A DNA stretch of 64,000 bases from Ruficoccus sp. ZRK36. GTDB lineage: Bacteria > Verrucomicrobiota > Verrucomicrobiia > Opitutales > Cerasicoccaceae. The DNA lies in assembly GCF_019603315.1 (NCBI RefSeq), contig NZ_CP080649.1:945501-1009500 (forward strand), in the 5' to 3' direction. Positions 6,072 to 16,700 of the stretch are shown here, one piece after another; the first letter of the stretch is position 1; each line of letters opens with the position of its first letter. The notes beneath the pieces are model-generated. The model saw nothing but the letters and a program-made list of their open reading frames with translations, was not told the origin of the DNA and did no database searches. Made by a program: the position numbers and the translations under genes.

Positions 6072-8965
6072 GGTGTTACCTCCACTGCGCTGGATGAGTC
6101 GGTGGTGTTTGGGGCCAGCTTGGTCCGCAAGTCGTCGAGCAGGGCTTGGGCGGGGGAGTGCTCGGGGGTGTCTTCCAGTCGAGGGTCGAGCATCATCTCT
6201 TCGAGCGTGCGTCGGGAGGCTTTCAAGTCGCCGAGTTGATAAAATATATTGGCGCTATGCCAATAGGCGCGCGCGATCAGACCAGGCCACGCACGGTAAA
6301 CGGTGTAGACGCGCTGGTCGCAGGCGATGGCTTCTTCGAGGTTGCCACGCGCCTCGGCGCAGGCGGCGATCATAAGTAATGCCTCGGCCTTATCCCGGCC
6401 CCGCATGAGCGGTGACTGTAGCGATTTTTTCAATACGTTTTCGGCTGCGTTTGTCTCGTTGTCCGAAATCAGTATATCGGCGTGTAGGAGCGCTGCCTGC
6501 GGGGCGTTATTGTCATAAGGCGTTTCCGCCTCGAAGCGTTTGAGCCACTTGATGGCTTGCTCGTTGTCGCCCTGGTCCGCTGTCAGCTTCGCCATGCCGT
6601 AGAAGGCTGATCCGCTACGGGGGCTACGCGGGAAGTGCTCAAGCTGGTAGGTGAAGTACTCGGTGGCGGAGGGGAGCCTCTCCTTGGCGAGCAGGCTTCC
6701 CAGCGCGGAGAGTCCATCAGCGTCGAGGCGCTCCAGAGGGACCTGTCCCATGGTTTCGTAGAGCACGGCGTCTGCCCGATCATCACGCTTGTCGCGGCGA
6801 TAGATGCGCGCCAGGTAAAGCGCGTAGCGTGAGGCCCGCGTGAGCTCACCGCGCTTCAGGGCGTTTTCGCGCTGAGCCTCCAGCCAGTGGGTGTATGACT
6901 CGGCGCGTAGCAGGCCAGCGGAGGCGGTGTTGTTTTCCTCCAGCTTCAAGTCGTCTTGTCGGGCTCGTGTATAGAGTGATTCCAGTGCTTGTAGTAACAG
7001 GCTCGTATCCCCGGCTTGCGTGTCGTTTCCGGTGCGCGCAAGGGCATCCATGAACTGCGGGAACCCCGCCGCCGGATCGCCTTGTTGCGCGTGAGCCCAC
7101 CCGACCCAGTATAACGCCTCGGCCAGACGTGGGCGGGGGCTGTCTGGCGTGTCGTTGGCATAGGCTTCGAAGTGCGCAATGAGTTTGTCGTAATTTTCCA
7201 ATACGCGGTAAATTTTGCCTGTCTGGAAAACGGCGTATGGGTAAAGCGTTCCAGCCTCTGGGCCGACCTGGGTGAACTGATCCGCTGCGGAATCGAGTTC
7301 GCCGAGCCCCATGAGGGTGTCTCCCAGCAGGACTCGAGCCTGCGCTGTGTATGGGCTGCTGGGGTATTTTAGAAGATGATTTTTAAGGGCTTCTTTTGCT
7401 CCTGCGTAGTCTCGCATCGAGTACAGGGTGGCGGCGCGGCGGTAGGCGGTCTCGCCCTCCAGCTCCGTGCCAAGCGTGTCCGGGGTGAGTGCGTCAAAGG
7501 CGGCGAGAGCGTCCGGGTAGTTGTATTCAAAAAAGTATGACAGCCCGATCCAGAGCCGGGCGCGCAGCACCAACTCGTCGTCAGGGAAATTATCAATGAG
7601 AGCGCTGAAGGTGTCGCGAGCAGCGACGTAGTCCTGGTTCAGGGCGAGCGCATAGCCGAGGCGAAATCTCCACCGTGGCTGTCGGGGATCGTCCGGGTAG
7701 GTGTCTATAAGCCAGTATAGGTCATCGATAGCCTCTGTGTATTTGCCCTGCCGTAGCTGGGTTTCAACTATGAGGTAGTATATGGTCGTCAATCGGGGGC
7801 CGACTGGGTGGGCGCCGATAAAGCGGTGCGCTCGGATGAGGGCGAGATTCCAGTCTTCGCGTGCCATGGCGCAAAGGATCCAGCGATAGTGGGCTTGCTC
7901 CCGAAGTGCCTGCGGCAGTGCTTCGTCTGTTGCTACAGCTCCGAATAGCAGCCCCGCCTCACGGCTCCGCCCTGCTCGGAGGAAGGCGTCCCCGAGTTTG
8001 AGCTGCCAGGCTGGAGTGTAGTTATCCATGGATACGAGGTCGTCGAGCTCGGCTTCCACCTTATCGATGATTCCGGAAAAATACTCCTCCCAGAAGGCTG
8101 CGGTCTGGATGCCCTCCGGGTTACGGCGTGTGCGCTCGGTGCGGATGCGCTCCAACTGTGCGAGGCGCTCGCGCTGAAGCTCGATTAATTGCTGATACGG
8201 GGGGACGTTGCGGTAGGCGAGGATGGCCTCCGTGTATTTGCCCTCACGGGCGAGTGCATCGCCTGCCCGCAGGCTGGCAAAGGCGAGCATGGCCAGCTCG
8301 GGCATGGTGGTGACGGCCCACGGCTCGCTTAGGAGAATCTCGCTTGCGCGGGTGTCCTCGCCGTTCGCCTGGGCGGCCTGGACGGCACGCAGCCGGGCCT
8401 GGGCCCGCAGGGTGGGCGGGACGCGTGGATCGGCGGCAAAGGCGAGCAGGCTGGTGATGCCCGCTTCGATTTCGCCCTGGGAAAAGTCCAGTTCGGCCTC
8501 GCGCAGGACGCTGATCAGGGCCTCGGGGCGCTCAGGGAAACGCTCGCGGTAGGCGCGGTAGGCCTCGGAGGCGCGGGCGTTTTCACCGAGTGCCTGGCAG
8601 GCCTGCGCGAGCCCGAAAAGCACATACGCGGCCTGCGTGTCGTCCTCGGGATAGCGTTCGAGAAAAGTTTCGTAGAGTTCGGCAGCGCGGGCATGGTCCC
8701 CGTTGATGCGGCAGGCATGGGCCCAGACCGGGAGCAGTTGCTGCTCGATTTTCTGATAGGCGGGCTCGCTCGCGTAGTTTTTTTCCAGATACGCAAAGCC
8801 CTCGGCGGCGCGTGCGTAGTCAGCCTCCTCAAAGGCGGTGACGGCTTCCTGCAGCGTGGCTTGCAGCCCCTGTTCACGCGCAATCAACTCGGCCTGCAGC
8901 CCGGCTGGAATGATGGCAAGCAGTAGGCAGAGGGCACAGAGAAGGACTGTGCGCGAGCGTAACAC
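6068..8965 (-). CDS. Large exported tetratricopeptide-repeat protein
   Basis: A 965-residue protein with a signal peptide ('VLLCALCLLLAIIPAGLQAEL'), then TPR-type helical repeats along nearly its full length. Examples are 'AVTAFEEADYARAAEGFAYLEKNY', 'YETFLERYPEDDTQAAYVLFGLA' and 'AKEALKNHLLKYPSSPYTAQARVLLGD'. Several repeats resemble the YbgF/CpoB and BamD type found in periplasmic scaffolds. The context (VWA, DUF4175 and TolQ genes) suggests a periplasmic scaffold of an envelope complex. The start lies 53 bases after the DUF4159 stop, and the stop overlaps the next gene. Confidence 0.85.
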   Translation of the reverse strand: MLRSRTVLLCALCLLLAIIPAGLQAELIAREQGLQATLQEAVTAFEEADYARAAEGFAYLEKNYASEPAYQKIEQQLLPVWAHACRINGDHARAAELYETFLERYPEDDTQAAYVLFGLAQACQALGENARASEAYRAYRERFPERPEALISVLREAELDFSQGEIEAGITSLLAFAADPRVPPTLRAQARLRAVQAAQANGEDTRASEILLSEPWAVTTMPELAMLAFASLRAGDALAREGKYTEAILAYRNVPPYQQLIELQRERLAQLERIRTERTRRNPEGIQTAAFWEEYFSGIIDKVEAELDDLVSMDNYTPAWQLKLGDAFLRAGRSREAGLLFGAVATDEALPQALREQAHYRWILCAMAREDWNLALIRAHRFIGAHPVGPRLTTIYYLIVETQLRQGKYTEAIDDLYWLIDTYPDDPRQPRWRFRLGYALALNQDYVAARDTFSALIDNFPDDELVLRARLWIGLSYFFEYNYPDALAAFDALTPDTLGTELEGETAYRRAATLYSMRDYAGAKEALKNHLLKYPSSPYTAQARVLLGDTLMGLGELDSAADQFTQVGPEAGTLYPYAVFQTGKIYRVLENYDKLIAHFEAYANDTPDSPRPRLAEALYWVGWAHAQQGDPAAGFPQFMDALARTGNDTQAGDTSLLLQALESLYTRARQDDLKLEENNTASAGLLRAESYTHWLEAQRENALKRGELTRASRYALYLARIYRRDKRDDRADAVLYETMGQVPLERLDADGLSALGSLLAKERLPSATEYFTYQLEHFPRSPRSGSAFYGMAKLTADQGDNEQAIKWLKRFEAETPYDNNAPQAALLHADILISDNETNAAENVLKKSLQSPLMRGRDKAEALLMIAACAEARGNLEEAIACDQRVYTVYRAWPGLIARAYWHSANIFYQLGDLKASRRTLEEMMLDPRLEDTPEHSPAQALLDDLRTKLAPNTTDSSSAVEVTP

Positions 8966-9018
8966 AACCCGTGTATTCTCAGCAGCGTCGGCTCAGGCGG
9001 CAAGCGGGAAAGCACCCG

Positions 9019-10059
9019 CTACTGCGTATAGGCGTAGACGAAGATGTTGACGCCCAGCTGGGTGTAGAAGCCGTGGGCGTAGTCGCTGATCTCCTGTGTA
9101 TAGTAGTAGCGAAACAGCCGCCAGCTGCCGTCCGGTTCGCTCACCCAGGCGGGCATGGCCTCCTCTTGGGTAAATATCTGGTCCTTGCGGCCGTCTTCAC
9201 GGGTCACCTCAAAGCTCGTGCCCGTGTAGGCCGCATCGGCCAGGCGCTCGTCGATGCCCTCGGCCCCTTCGCGGATGCGGAAGCCGATGAAGGTCGTCCA
9301 CTGCCCGAAGTCATTCTTCCCCCATCCCATGGCCAGGATCGGCATCGCCAGCACGGCCAGGCGGCCGTTGACGGTCAGCCCCATGGCGGCATAGGTGCCC
9401 TGCGGCCACTTTTCGTTGACGACGAAGTCGCGCACAGTGTCGGGCAGGATGGTGGCGTCGGGCAGGCCGGAGTAAAATGCCCGGAAAAGCGGGTGCGAGC
9501 GGGGCAGGGGCAGGAAGGCCTTGTCCGGGTAGATCGAGGAGAAAGCCTCCTGCAGCTCCGGGGTGACGCTCCACTCTGCGAAGCTGTGAAACTGGCCGTA
9601 CTGGGTGCTGTCGCGTAGAAACGAGGGCGTGATGCCCGCGTCGATATAGATGAAGCCGCCCCGGTCGAGGTACGCGTTGATGGCTTCTTTCTCGCTCTCG
9701 GAGAGCGTCCAGTCCGCCCGGTCGGCGTAGTTTACATAGATGAAGGGGTGCTCGAAAATGCGGGGGTCGTCAAAGGTCTGGATGACGAGCGGGTCCGGGT
9801 CGAGGGTGAGCGTGGTTTTGTCGTTGATCTCCTCCAGCAGGCTGGTGAGCCCTCCGGGATAGTTACGGCGCAGGGTATCGCCCTGGATGAGCTGGATGAC
9901 CTGCACCGGGTCCGGCGGAGTCAGCTCCGTGGGTTGGGGCGCAGGGGGTGTCGACTCGGGCTCTGCGAGAGTGGTCGGCTGTGCCGACACATTCAGAGCG
10001 GCTGCGAGCATGATGCAGCCGGAGATGAGCCAGTGGCGGATGTTGTGCGGCGTTTTCAC
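9019..10059 (-). CDS. DUF4159-domain exported protein
   Basis: A 346-residue protein with a signal peptide ('WLISGCIMLAAALNVSA'), a proline-rich linker and a DUF4159 domain. This is recognised from 'NYPGGLTSLLEEINDKTTL', 'FIYVNYADRADWTLSESEKEAINAYLDRGGFIYIDAG' and 'IYPDKAFLPLPRSHPLFRAFY'. The domain has a glutamine-amidotransferase-like (flavodoxin) fold and habitually occurs in MoxR/BatA-type operons of Planctomycetes, Verrucomicrobia and related phyla. Start and upstream HEAT-gene stop overlap (10056-10059). Function is unknown; a periplasmic role alongside the VWA/GATase-like protein is inferred. Confidence 0.85.
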   Translation of the reverse strand: MKTPHNIRHWLISGCIMLAAALNVSAQPTTLAEPESTPPAPQPTELTPPDPVQVIQLIQGDTLRRNYPGGLTSLLEEINDKTTLTLDPDPLVIQTFDDPRIFEHPFIYVNYADRADWTLSESEKEAINAYLDRGGFIYIDAGITPSFLRDSTQYGQFHSFAEWSVTPELQEAFSSIYPDKAFLPLPRSHPLFRAFYSGLPDATILPDTVRDFVVNEKWPQGTYAAMGLTVNGRLAVLAMPILAMGWGKNDFGQWTTFIGFRIREGAEGIDERLADAAYTGTSFEVTREDGRKDQIFTQEEAMPAWVSEPDGSWRLFRYYYTQEISDYAHGFYTQLGVNIFVYAYTQ

Positions 10060-11609
10060 AGGCGCTCCTGACGTTGGAAGATAGTGGGGTCCTCCAGGTA
10101 GAGGCGGATGAGTGGAGCCAGCGGCGTGTCCGGCTCGCTCTGCAGGAGCTGGCGGAGGGCCTCGGTACCGCCGGGCATCTGGGTGCGCATGATCAGCTCA
10201 GCGGCGCTGCGCTGGATCATGAGGTCTTCGTCATTGAGCGAGGCGAGGAGGATGTCCTGCCAGCCGGGCAGCTGCCGCCGGGCGATCTCGCGCAGACTCT
10301 GCTGGCGGATGGCGGTCTGGTCATCCAGTAATAGGTCGAGTAAAAGCTCCGTGGCAATGTCGTCCGGCATGGTTACGCTCATCGTGGCGAGGCTCTGGCG
10401 TACCTCTGGGTGGCGGCTGGTGAGCATAGCCTCCCGTAGCTCCGGTGGCATATTGCCATGGCGGCGCTCGTAGTACTTGAGGACGACGGTGCGTACCTGC
10501 TCAGAGGGATCGGCGATAAAGATCAGCACCTGCTCGGGCCGTTGCTGGGCGTAGCCCATGTCGAAGAACAGGTCGACGGCTTCGCGGCGCAGGAGCGGGT
10601 CATCCAGGCCGGTGAGTGCCTCGATGTGGCCGGGGACTTCACCTGAGTGCATACGCATCATCTGGAGAAAACGCTGCGCTTGCTCCTGCTTGAGGCGGTC
10701 CTCATTCAGCCGCGCATAGAGCTTCTCAAATGTGGCGTCCGTGCCGAGCGCGCGGAAGCGCGCGAGCATGGCCTCGGCGGCGATCTCGTCGTCTTCGTCT
10801 TCGCTTAGCATGCGCAGCAGCTCAAGCTGGGCGGTGCTGGGTCTGGGGGGCAGCTCGCGGGAGAGGCGGAGGCGCTCGGCGCGATTGCCGTTTTCTATCC
10901 AGCGCTGAGCCTCGCGGGTAAAGGCGTCCGGCTCAGCAAAGCGTGCGGCGAGGCCGACGGCTTCGAGGCGCACCTGTGGGTCTTCGTCGCCCATCAGCGC
11001 GATAAAGGTCTCTCCCGGTACCGGCAGGTTGAGATAGAAATGGTTGGTCAACATGTTGCGCCGGACGATGACATCCTCATCCAGATAGGCCTCGACCAGG
11101 GTCTGACGAACATCGTCGGGGATCACAACACGGACGCCCGGCCTCAGGGCCTCTGTGGCGGCGCGGATAGCCATCATCGGCTGAATGGCGGTGGAGGCCG
11201 AGCGGCGCAGCTCGACATCTTCGTCCCCGACCAGGCGCAGCACCGGTACGATTGCTTCGGCGGGGGCGGCCCGGTTCCACTCCATGACGGAGACCATGGC
11301 AGCCCGGCGCACACGTGTGCTCGGGTCCTCCAGCGCTTTGATCACCGCCTCGCGTGCCTGAGCGCTGTCGTATTTCCCCAGCAGCATGACGGCTCCGGCG
11401 CGGTACTCGCTGTTGTCGGATTTGAGGTCCTCCAGCGCGCGCTCGATGGTGGCTTTTTCCTCGGGGCTGAGCCGCGGCTCGGGCATGAGGCTGGGGGGAA
11501 ACAGATTGCGGGGGATGCCGGATGGCCGGTTCTGGGCGGACAGCGGGAGGGCTGCCGCGGCCAGGGCGACCGTGGAGAGAAGGACTTTGATGGAGGAGGT
11601 CAAAGGCAT
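10056..11609 (-). CDS. Exported HEAT-repeat protein
   Basis: The chosen ATG at 11609 forms an ATGA overlap with the stop of the preceding VWA gene; an upstream start at 11642 would reach into that gene. The product (about 517 residues) has a signal peptide ('KVLLSTVALAAAALPLSA') and then tandem HEAT/armadillo-like helical pairs, such as 'YRAGAVMLLGKYDSAQAREAVIKALEDPSTRVRRAAMVSV' and 'PSEQVRTVVLKYYERRHGNMPPELREAMLTSRHPEVRQSLATM'. HEAT solenoids bind other proteins, so this is probably an assembly or scaffold partner in the envelope complex. No enzymatic motif is seen. Confidence 0.85.
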   Translation of the reverse strand: MPLTSSIKVLLSTVALAAAALPLSAQNRPSGIPRNLFPPSLMPEPRLSPEEKATIERALEDLKSDNSEYRAGAVMLLGKYDSAQAREAVIKALEDPSTRVRRAAMVSVMEWNRAAPAEAIVPVLRLVGDEDVELRRSASTAIQPMMAIRAATEALRPGVRVVIPDDVRQTLVEAYLDEDVIVRRNMLTNHFYLNLPVPGETFIALMGDEDPQVRLEAVGLAARFAEPDAFTREAQRWIENGNRAERLRLSRELPPRPSTAQLELLRMLSEDEDDEIAAEAMLARFRALGTDATFEKLYARLNEDRLKQEQAQRFLQMMRMHSGEVPGHIEALTGLDDPLLRREAVDLFFDMGYAQQRPEQVLIFIADPSEQVRTVVLKYYERRHGNMPPELREAMLTSRHPEVRQSLATMSVTMPDDIATELLLDLLLDDQTAIRQQSLREIARRQLPGWQDILLASLNDEDLMIQRSAAELIMRTQMPGGTEALRQLLQSEPDTPLAPLIRLYLEDPTIFQRQERL

Positions 11610-13786
11610 CAGTTCAGGCCTGTCCTGCGGCGTAGTATCCACTCGATACCGACGGTGAGGACGAGGATCAAGGTAAAGGTAAGATTGCGGGTCCAGTAGA
11701 GGCGCGTCTCAAGCATCGGGGTATCTGCCCTTAGCGGCACGGTGTCCAGGCTGTCCACCTCCCGCCAGGAAACATACTCCCCACCGGTGACACGGGCCAG
11801 GTCGCGCAGTTCCCGCTCACGGAAGGCCAGGTCGGCGTTTTCACGGCCGAGGTGCGCCCCGGCGAACCACGCTTCCTGGCGCAGTTCTTCGCCATCCGGG
11901 AAGCTCACCCGATACTCGACATGGGCCTCACCGGGAGTGTCGAGTTGGCTTGTGCCCTGATAGCGTCCGGGCAGGCTGGGGTCGGGTACGAGGTTAACAG
12001 GCGGCCCCGGTTCGCCACTGGCGGGTGTCATCACGGCGCTCACGCGGGCGTTTTCGGCGGGCAGGAAGTCCGGTCCGCGCACGTCCACATCGAGGGCGAG
12101 CGGCTCGTCCACGGGGACGATGCGGCCCTGCAGGGGCATTTCCAGCCGTGGCTTACCGCCGCTGCCGAGCCAGCCCAGCAGGTAGCGCCAGAACAGCTCA
12201 TGCTGGCGCAGGCCGTGCTCACTGCTGAGCCGCCAGCGCCAGGTCGAGGAGGTGCCGAGGTAGGCCACCCGCCCGGCCCCGTAAGCGTGGAGCGTGAGCA
12301 AGGGCTGGTCTAGCTGGGCAGTCGATAGAACCGTGCGTGCCCCGCGCGAAAGCTCGCGGCCGACATAGGCGGTGCGACCACCGGGCAGGAAAAGCGGGGG
12401 CGGGCGAAACAGAGTGCCACCGGCCAGCGCGTCAAAGAGCGGCTCCGGGCTGAGCTTGAGCGGGGCCTGTGCCGGACGGATCAGCGTCTCGGTTTCACGG
12501 ACAGGCAGCAGGTAGCGCAGCTCGGCGGGGAGATTATCCGGCGGGCCAAAGAAAACGACACCTCCGCCGCGTCGGGTGAGGAAATCGAGCAAGGCCTGCC
12601 GCTCATCGGCGTTCATTTCGCTAACGACGGCGGTCTCGACGATCAGCACGCTGTGGTCGACCAGTCTGTTTTTGATCCAGGCATAGCCCAGGTTCTCCTC
12701 GTCGGGTGCGTCTTCAAAGCCCAGCGCGGCGAAGCGCTCGGCGTTGAGCCGGATGAGCGCGTGCAGCTCCCAGTCGGGGTCCTGCCGGAGGGCTTCGCGC
12801 AGAAAGCGGTAGGTGTCGTTGAGGTGCGTGCTCAGGTAGAGGGCCTTCATCACGCGCGGCTCGGCGACCTCGGTCGCGGCAAAGGCGAGGTCGTCACTCT
12901 GGTTGCGGTCACCGGGAATGGTTTCCACGATGCGCGCCCGGTAGCTGTGGAAGCCTGAGCGCTCGGGACGGGCTGTGGCCTCGATGCGTACAGTGGCGCC
13001 GGGCTGCAGCGTCACGTCCTGGCGGGTGAGCACGGTGTCGCCGTCAGCGATTTCGACGGTGGTGGAGACGGATTGGCTAAAGGTACTGGTCAGGGCGGCT
13101 TCCAGCTCCAGCGGCTCGCCGACGAGCGGCTCGGCGGTGCGGACAGTCAGCTCGACAGCTGCGTTTCCGCCCTCGGAGGCGTCCCCGACTCCAACCACAC
13201 TGATGGGGATACCAGCCTCGCGGTAGGCGCGGGCGGCGTCCATCAGTGGCTCGCCACGCAGGGAGATGCCGTCGCTCAGGAGAACGGCAGCCGACAGCGG
13301 TCCCTGGCCGCTGTTGTGGTTCAGGGTCTCGCGCAGGCTATCCCCGATCGCGGTTTGGCCACCCTCCAGAGAAAGGCCGGAGGTTGGCAGGGGGCTGAGG
13401 CGTTCGCTGAAGGCATAGGTGTCGAGCTGTCCGGCTTGGGCATCAAGGCGTGCGCGGAGGTTATCCGGGGTGGCTTCGTCGACCTGGCTGGCGGTGAACT
13501 CGATCCGCGCGGTGCCGTCGAGATCGCGCGTATGCATGGAGCCGGAGGCGTCGGCCAGCACTGCGATACGCAGGCCAGCCGGGTCCGGATCCTGCCGGGT
13601 GAGGTAGGGGTTCAGTGCCAGCAGGCAAATCATCAGCACGGCCAGCAGGCGCAGGACGAGGCTCGCCCACCACAGACCGCGTGGCATGTCGCCACCCTGC
13701 CGGCGGGCCAGCCGCAGGAGGGCGGCGGTCAGCAGCACGGCAGCCACTGCAATGGCCACGGGTGGGATGGGTGTCTCGAAGGGCAT
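11609..13786 (-). CDS. VWA-domain membrane protein with GATase-like C-terminal part
   Basis: A 725-residue membrane protein. Two N-terminal helices (about residues 8-25 and 42-60) precede a von Willebrand A domain with an intact MIDAS start ('IAVLADASGSMHTRD') and 'AAVLLSDGISLRGE'. A beta-rich region follows, then a class-I glutamine-amidotransferase-like fold ('DHSVLIVETAVVSEMNADERQALLDFLTRRGGGVVFFG'). A C-terminal helix ('LTFTLILVLTVGIEWILRR') closes the protein. It overlaps both neighbours by ATGA, which implies tight translational coupling. Such proteins sit beside BatA-type proteins in aerotolerance-like operons; the ligand is unknown. Confidence 0.88.
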   Translation of the reverse strand: MPFETPIPPVAIAVAAVLLTAALLRLARRQGGDMPRGLWWASLVLRLLAVLMICLLALNPYLTRQDPDPAGLRIAVLADASGSMHTRDLDGTARIEFTASQVDEATPDNLRARLDAQAGQLDTYAFSERLSPLPTSGLSLEGGQTAIGDSLRETLNHNSGQGPLSAAVLLSDGISLRGEPLMDAARAYREAGIPISVVGVGDASEGGNAAVELTVRTAEPLVGEPLELEAALTSTFSQSVSTTVEIADGDTVLTRQDVTLQPGATVRIEATARPERSGFHSYRARIVETIPGDRNQSDDLAFAATEVAEPRVMKALYLSTHLNDTYRFLREALRQDPDWELHALIRLNAERFAALGFEDAPDEENLGYAWIKNRLVDHSVLIVETAVVSEMNADERQALLDFLTRRGGGVVFFGPPDNLPAELRYLLPVRETETLIRPAQAPLKLSPEPLFDALAGGTLFRPPPLFLPGGRTAYVGRELSRGARTVLSTAQLDQPLLTLHAYGAGRVAYLGTSSTWRWRLSSEHGLRQHELFWRYLLGWLGSGGKPRLEMPLQGRIVPVDEPLALDVDVRGPDFLPAENARVSAVMTPASGEPGPPVNLVPDPSLPGRYQGTSQLDTPGEAHVEYRVSFPDGEELRQEAWFAGAHLGRENADLAFRERELRDLARVTGGEYVSWREVDSLDTVPLRADTPMLETRLYWTRNLTFTLILVLTVGIEWILRRRTGLN

Positions 13787-16700
13787 CAGGGTTCTTCGGC
13801 GAGGTTTTTAAAGTATTCTTCGACCAGTGTGCGGTACTTGTCCGGTGGCGGTGCGGACTGGCGCTTGTAGTTGACGCGTTCCTCGACCAACTGCTGGCGC
13901 AGGTACTGCTGGAGAATCGTTTCGGCCTGATTAAGCATGCCCATCGCCTCAGTCGTGTCACCCGAGGCACCATCCCCGCCCTGAGGGGCGGACATGCGAG
14001 CACCCAGCTCGTTCAGCTCGTTATTTTTCAGGTTCTTTGCTGCCTGTTGCAGGTTTTTTCCAAGTTGGTTGAGGCTGTTGTTGCCATCCTGACCGGATTC
14101 GCCTTCCTCGCCCGGAGATTCCCCCTGCTGGCCGGGAGACTGATTCTTCTGTTGGGAGAGGCGTCTCTGCTCCTGCTCGACCTGATTGATGAGCTTTTCG
14201 AGGCTGGCGGCCGACATGGACGGGATCTGGTCGCGGGCCTTGGCGAGGTTTTCGGCGAGCGCATCAAGCCCCTCTGCCGCCTCACCCTGGAGCTGCCCGG
14301 CCTTGCCGTAGCGGCCATAGAGCAGGGCGTTGGCAGAGCGCTGCATGGCGGCTCCGGTGCGGGCCTTACCGGCTTCACGGCTGGCGCGGGCGAGTTGCTC
14401 ACCGGCACCGGGAAAAGCTTCGCCCATCTGCACGGCCTGGCGCTCGATCTCGGCCATGAGCTGCTGGAACTCGTCATTAAGGCCGAGCTGCTGCTCACGC
14501 AGCGCGCCTTTAGACTCACCCTCACCTCCGGCTGTCTCGGCCTCTCCGCTGGCTTCGGCGGCTCCGGCCTGCTGTCCGGCCAGCCCCTGAGCTTGCGAGA
14601 CAAGCTCGTTCATGGCTCCGGCAGCTGCCTGACGGATGCGCTCGTCGAGAAGGGCGGCGGCATTGAGAAGGGACTCTCCGGCGCGGGCTCCGGCCTTGGA
14701 GGCCTGGCCTGCCTCACCCCCGCTGATCGCACTGGATGCGCTCTGCATGGTGCGCCCGGCCTCAGCGATTTCGCGGCGGATGTCGCCCATCCCGGCTTCA
14801 CCCTGGAGGGAGGCTGAGGCGTCACGGGCTGCCTGACGCAGCGCCTCCTGAGCTTGAGAAAGTTGCTGGCGTTCGCTCTCGCCGGGGCTGAAGCGCTCGG
14901 CCCGCTCATAACGCTCGTTCTGGGCTGCCTGATCCTCAGCGAGGCTGTTGAGCTTCGCCATCAGCTCGCGCATCTGCTGCATGCCCATCGCATCTTCGCT
15001 CTGGCTTTGGCCTTCTTTGTCACCCTGGGACTGCCCGCTCTGCTCGGAGGGCTGCCCCTGGCCACCCCCGGCGGAGGGCGGGAGCGTAGCCTGCAGAAAG
15101 CTTTCCAGCTGGATAAGATTGCTCAGCGCTTCTTCTTGAAGGGGGATCGCGGACGCGGGCCGGTCGGCGTTGATTTCTTCCTCGGCTTCGCCCAGGCGCT
15201 GGAGGGCGTTATTCACCATGAGGAAAAACTCGCCCCCCTCGACCTGCATAAGCAGTTGGCCGATATCCGCGAGCAGGGTACGCGCCTCGGTTTGGACCTT
15301 GTTCAAGTCCGCCCCGAGCTCCTGACGGGCCTGACGGCGGACGTCGCCGGTGAGCGGCTCGATCCGGTAGGTCTGGCGGATGACGCGCTTGAGCTCCACG
15401 ATGAGCGCGCGCAGATCGATTTCCTTTTTCTTGGCTTCGTCGCCTTCGCCCCCCTGGCTGTCGGACTCGGGCTGAGGCCGGTCAAGGTCCTTGACCACCT
15501 CGACGAAGTACAGCTCGGAGCGGGCGACGTTGGGCTTGGGCTCGCGGTTATCGGCTACGGTGAAGTAGTACGAAACGACGTCACCATGCTCGACGCTGAG
15601 CCGGGGGATGTCCAGCTGCGTGAGAAAGTTGCGCTCCAGCAGTGGCTCGGAGCCGGGCCGGGCAGTGAAGACCTCGATCGGGCGTCGGGGCAGACCCGAT
15701 ACCGAGACGTGCAGCTCGACCTTTGAGAGCCCGAAGTCATCCGCCCCGTACAGCTCAAGCGGGAGGATGGTGTCGGGTTGGGCATTGGTATCGTGGCCGG
15801 GATCGACGACATCGGCCACGGGTGGCTCGTCCGGCGTGACGTCGATCTTGTAGGACTCGGTCACGGCTTTGCGGTTCTCGGCGTTGGTCAGGGTGATCTG
15901 GTACTCGGCGTCCCTGTCTGCCGTAAAGGTCGTTGTCCCGAAAAAGGGCGTTTCTTCCTCGCCCACGCGGAGCGTTGTCCGGACGTTGGGGGTGGTTTTG
16001 ACGATCAGGGTGATCTGCGTGCCCTCGATGGGGAAGAGGTCCAGCAGCTTGGAAAACTCTTGGGCTTCGTGGCGGGTATAGGCGGGTGGCTCAAGTGTGA
16101 GTTGGACTGCCTCGATCCTGGGAGCGTCGTAAACGGTGACGCTGTACTCGGGCGAGTGCAGCGATGAGGTCTCAACGCGGTAGGTTGTGTCCTCCTGCAG
16201 ATCGAAGAGGGTAAACTGCCCCACGCGCTGCCCATCCAGCATCATCGGGTAGCGCACTTCGCGTCCGTCCTCGCGCAGAATGATCTGGGGGTCGCGCTCC
16301 CAGCGGTTGATGGTGGCGGTGACGGTGAGATCCGATCCGCGCGGAGCCTCGGCATCACCGGGCTCGACGATCAACCCCGTGGCCTCGCCCGTCAGCCGGT
16401 CACGCTGGTAGTATGAGGCCTTACTGTAGAGGCTGCTCTGCTGGGTAGCCTGAAAGAGCATAAACGCGCCCACCACGATTAAGATCGCGGCTACCGGGTG
16501 GAGCCAGCGCGGCAGTGTGGCTGTGCGGAAGACGATCTTCTCGGTATCGCGCTCGACTTGCCGGATGAGGGCCTGCTCCAGCGGGTTAAAGGGCTCGCCG
16601 CGTTCCAGCACCTCGACCGCGGTGGTGAGGTTTTCGCGCAGGGCAGGGTGGCGCCGCTCCACCAGCCGGGCCAGCATAGCCAGCGTCGGACGCCGAGCCA

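Noticed and set aside
13615-14817. 400-codon open frame antisense to the DUF4175-like gene
   Set aside because: It mirrors the low-complexity coiled-coil part of the sense gene; composition effects create such shadows.
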